A program made the position numbers and the translations under genes. This document shows, one piece after another, positions 12,783 through 13,603 of a DNA stretch of 13,603 nt; position 1 is the first letter of the stretch; the number at the start of each line of letters is the position of its first letter. The notes below the pieces were generated by a model that was given only the letters and a program-made list of their open reading frames with translations, was not told the origin of the DNA and did no database searches. This stretch comes from Sphingobium sp. (GTDB taxonomy: Bacteria; Pseudomonadota; Alphaproteobacteria; Sphingomonadales; Sphingomonadaceae): positions 1 through 13,603 of the forward strand of contig JASBTC010000087.1 in the NCBI GenBank assembly GCA_030148625.1, given 5' to 3'.

Positions 12783-13603
12783 GGCGCCAGGACGGTGTCG
12801 ACTGCAACGGGCAGCATCTCCGGATAGTCGGTCGTATAGTGCAGCCCCCGGCTCTCCTTGCGATGGAGTGCCGAGCGGACGATGAGGTCGGCCACTTCGA
12901 CCAGATTGCGCAGCTCGATCAGGTCGGGCGTGACGCGGAAATGGCCGTAATAATCCTCGACCTCCTTGCGCAACAGCGCGACGCGGTGCGCGGCGCGCTC
13001 AAGGCGCTTGGTGGTGCGGACGATGCCGACATAATCCCACATGAAGCGGCGGATCTCGCGCCAATTGTGCTGGACGATCACTTCCTCGTCCGAATCGGTG
13101 ACGCGGCTTTCGTCCCAGGGCCGGATCGGCGGCGGTGCCGGAAACTCGTCCCAATGCTCGGCGATGTGCCGCGCAGCGGCTTCACCGAAGACGAAGCATT
13201 CGAGCAGCGAATTGGAAGCAAGGCGATTGGCGCCATGCAGGCCCGATTGCGTCACCTCGCCCGCGGCGTACAGCCCGGGCAGGTCGGTGCGCCCGTCGAG
13301 ATCGATCATCACGCCGCCGCACGTATAATGCTGCGCCGGCACCACCGGGATGGGATCGCGGGTGATGTCGATGCCCAGCTCGATCAGGCGATTGTAGATA
13401 TTGGGGAAATGCCCCTTCACGAAATCGGCCGGTTTGTGGCTGATGTCGAGATGGACATAGTCGAGGCCGAGCCGCTTGATCTCATGATCGATCGCGCGGG
13501 CGACCACGTCGCGCGGCGCCAGGTCCTCGCGCGGGTCGAAGCGCGGCATGAAGCGTTCGCCGCCGCCCTGCACGCCAGGCGGCAGCTTGAGCACGCCGCC
13601 CTC
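12779..13603 (-). CDS. nadB: L-aspartate oxidase, C-terminal part (partial)
   Basis: The last 274 codons and TGA of an FAD-dependent L-aspartate oxidase; the 5' half lies beyond the right edge. NadB oxidises L-aspartate to iminoaspartate, the first step of de novo NAD synthesis. Diagnostic segments are [57 protein letters not shown] and [20 protein letters not shown] followed by SNSLLE, the flavin- and substrate-binding signature ([12 protein letters not shown]) of the succinate dehydrogenase/NadB group. The C-terminal helical domain ([26 protein letters not shown]) separates NadB from the flavoprotein subunits of fumarate reductases. The convergent toxin gene ends 32 bp away. Confidence 0.97.
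   Translation of the reverse strand, partial: EGGVLKLPPGVQGGGERFMPRFDPREDLAPRDVVARAIDHEIKRLGLDYVHLDISHKPADFVKGHFPNIYNRLIELGIDITRDPIPVVPAQHYTCGGVMIDLDGRTDLPGLYAAGEVTQSGLHGANRLASNSLLECFVFGEAAARHIAEHWDEFPAPPPIRPWDESRVTDSDEEVIVQHNWREIRRFMWDYVGIVRTTKRLERAAHRVALLRKEVEDYYGHFRVTPDLIELRNLVEVADLIVRSALHRKESRGLHYTTDYPEMLPVAVDTVLAP

Overview
The window is GC-rich, densely packed DNA that looks like an alphaproteobacterium of the order Sphingomonadales (Sphingomonas-like). This rests on family content (purH, polA, nadB, ccmC/ccmD, exported alpha/beta hydrolases) and on the intergenic inverted repeats; no rRNA or other decisive marker is present. There are two gene-end fragments (purH at the left edge, nadB at the right edge), eleven apparently intact genes and at least one broken gene.

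Layout. (1) 1-1971: the end of purH, a nested inverted repeat, and a minus-strand polysaccharide flippase bracketed by small REP-like hairpins. (2) 1993-4755: minus-strand polA with all three domains and catalytic motifs intact. (3) 4834-6949: a secreted alpha/beta hydrolase convergent with a Tet-type MFS transporter. (4) 6976-7247: a 266-bp non-coding MITE-like element with 33-bp terminal inverted repeats flanked by TTA, ending only 29 bp from the MFS start codon. (5) 7379-9071: an Fes/IroE-like esterase divergent from a TetR regulator, with an AT-rich palindrome between them. (6) 9184-10669: a second exported alpha/beta hydrolase, clearly paralogous to the first, overlapping an exported CAP-domain gene that appears to start with TTG. 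(7) 10686-11521: the cytochrome c maturation pair ccmC-ccmD, overlapping by ATGA and separated from other ccm genes here. (8) 11637-12782: a scarred segment with an ArsR-type regulator lacking its N-terminus, a coding-like remnant on the other strand, and a ParD/ParE-type toxin-antitoxin pair enclosed by two 23-bp direct repeats (22/23 identical), one of which overlaps the nadB stop codon. (9) 12779-13603: the C-terminal part of nadB.

How it fits together. polA, purH, nadB and ccmCD are housekeeping genes. The accessory part is a set of envelope or exported functions (flippase, two secreted hydrolases, CAP protein, efflux transporter) plus a self-contained TetR/esterase unit. No complete novel multi-gene system can be demonstrated. 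The points most worth checking are the structured MITE that abuts and probably drives the MFS gene, the repeat-bounded toxin-antitoxin insertion next to broken genes, and the hydrolase paralogs whose catalytic acid is not in the usual place.
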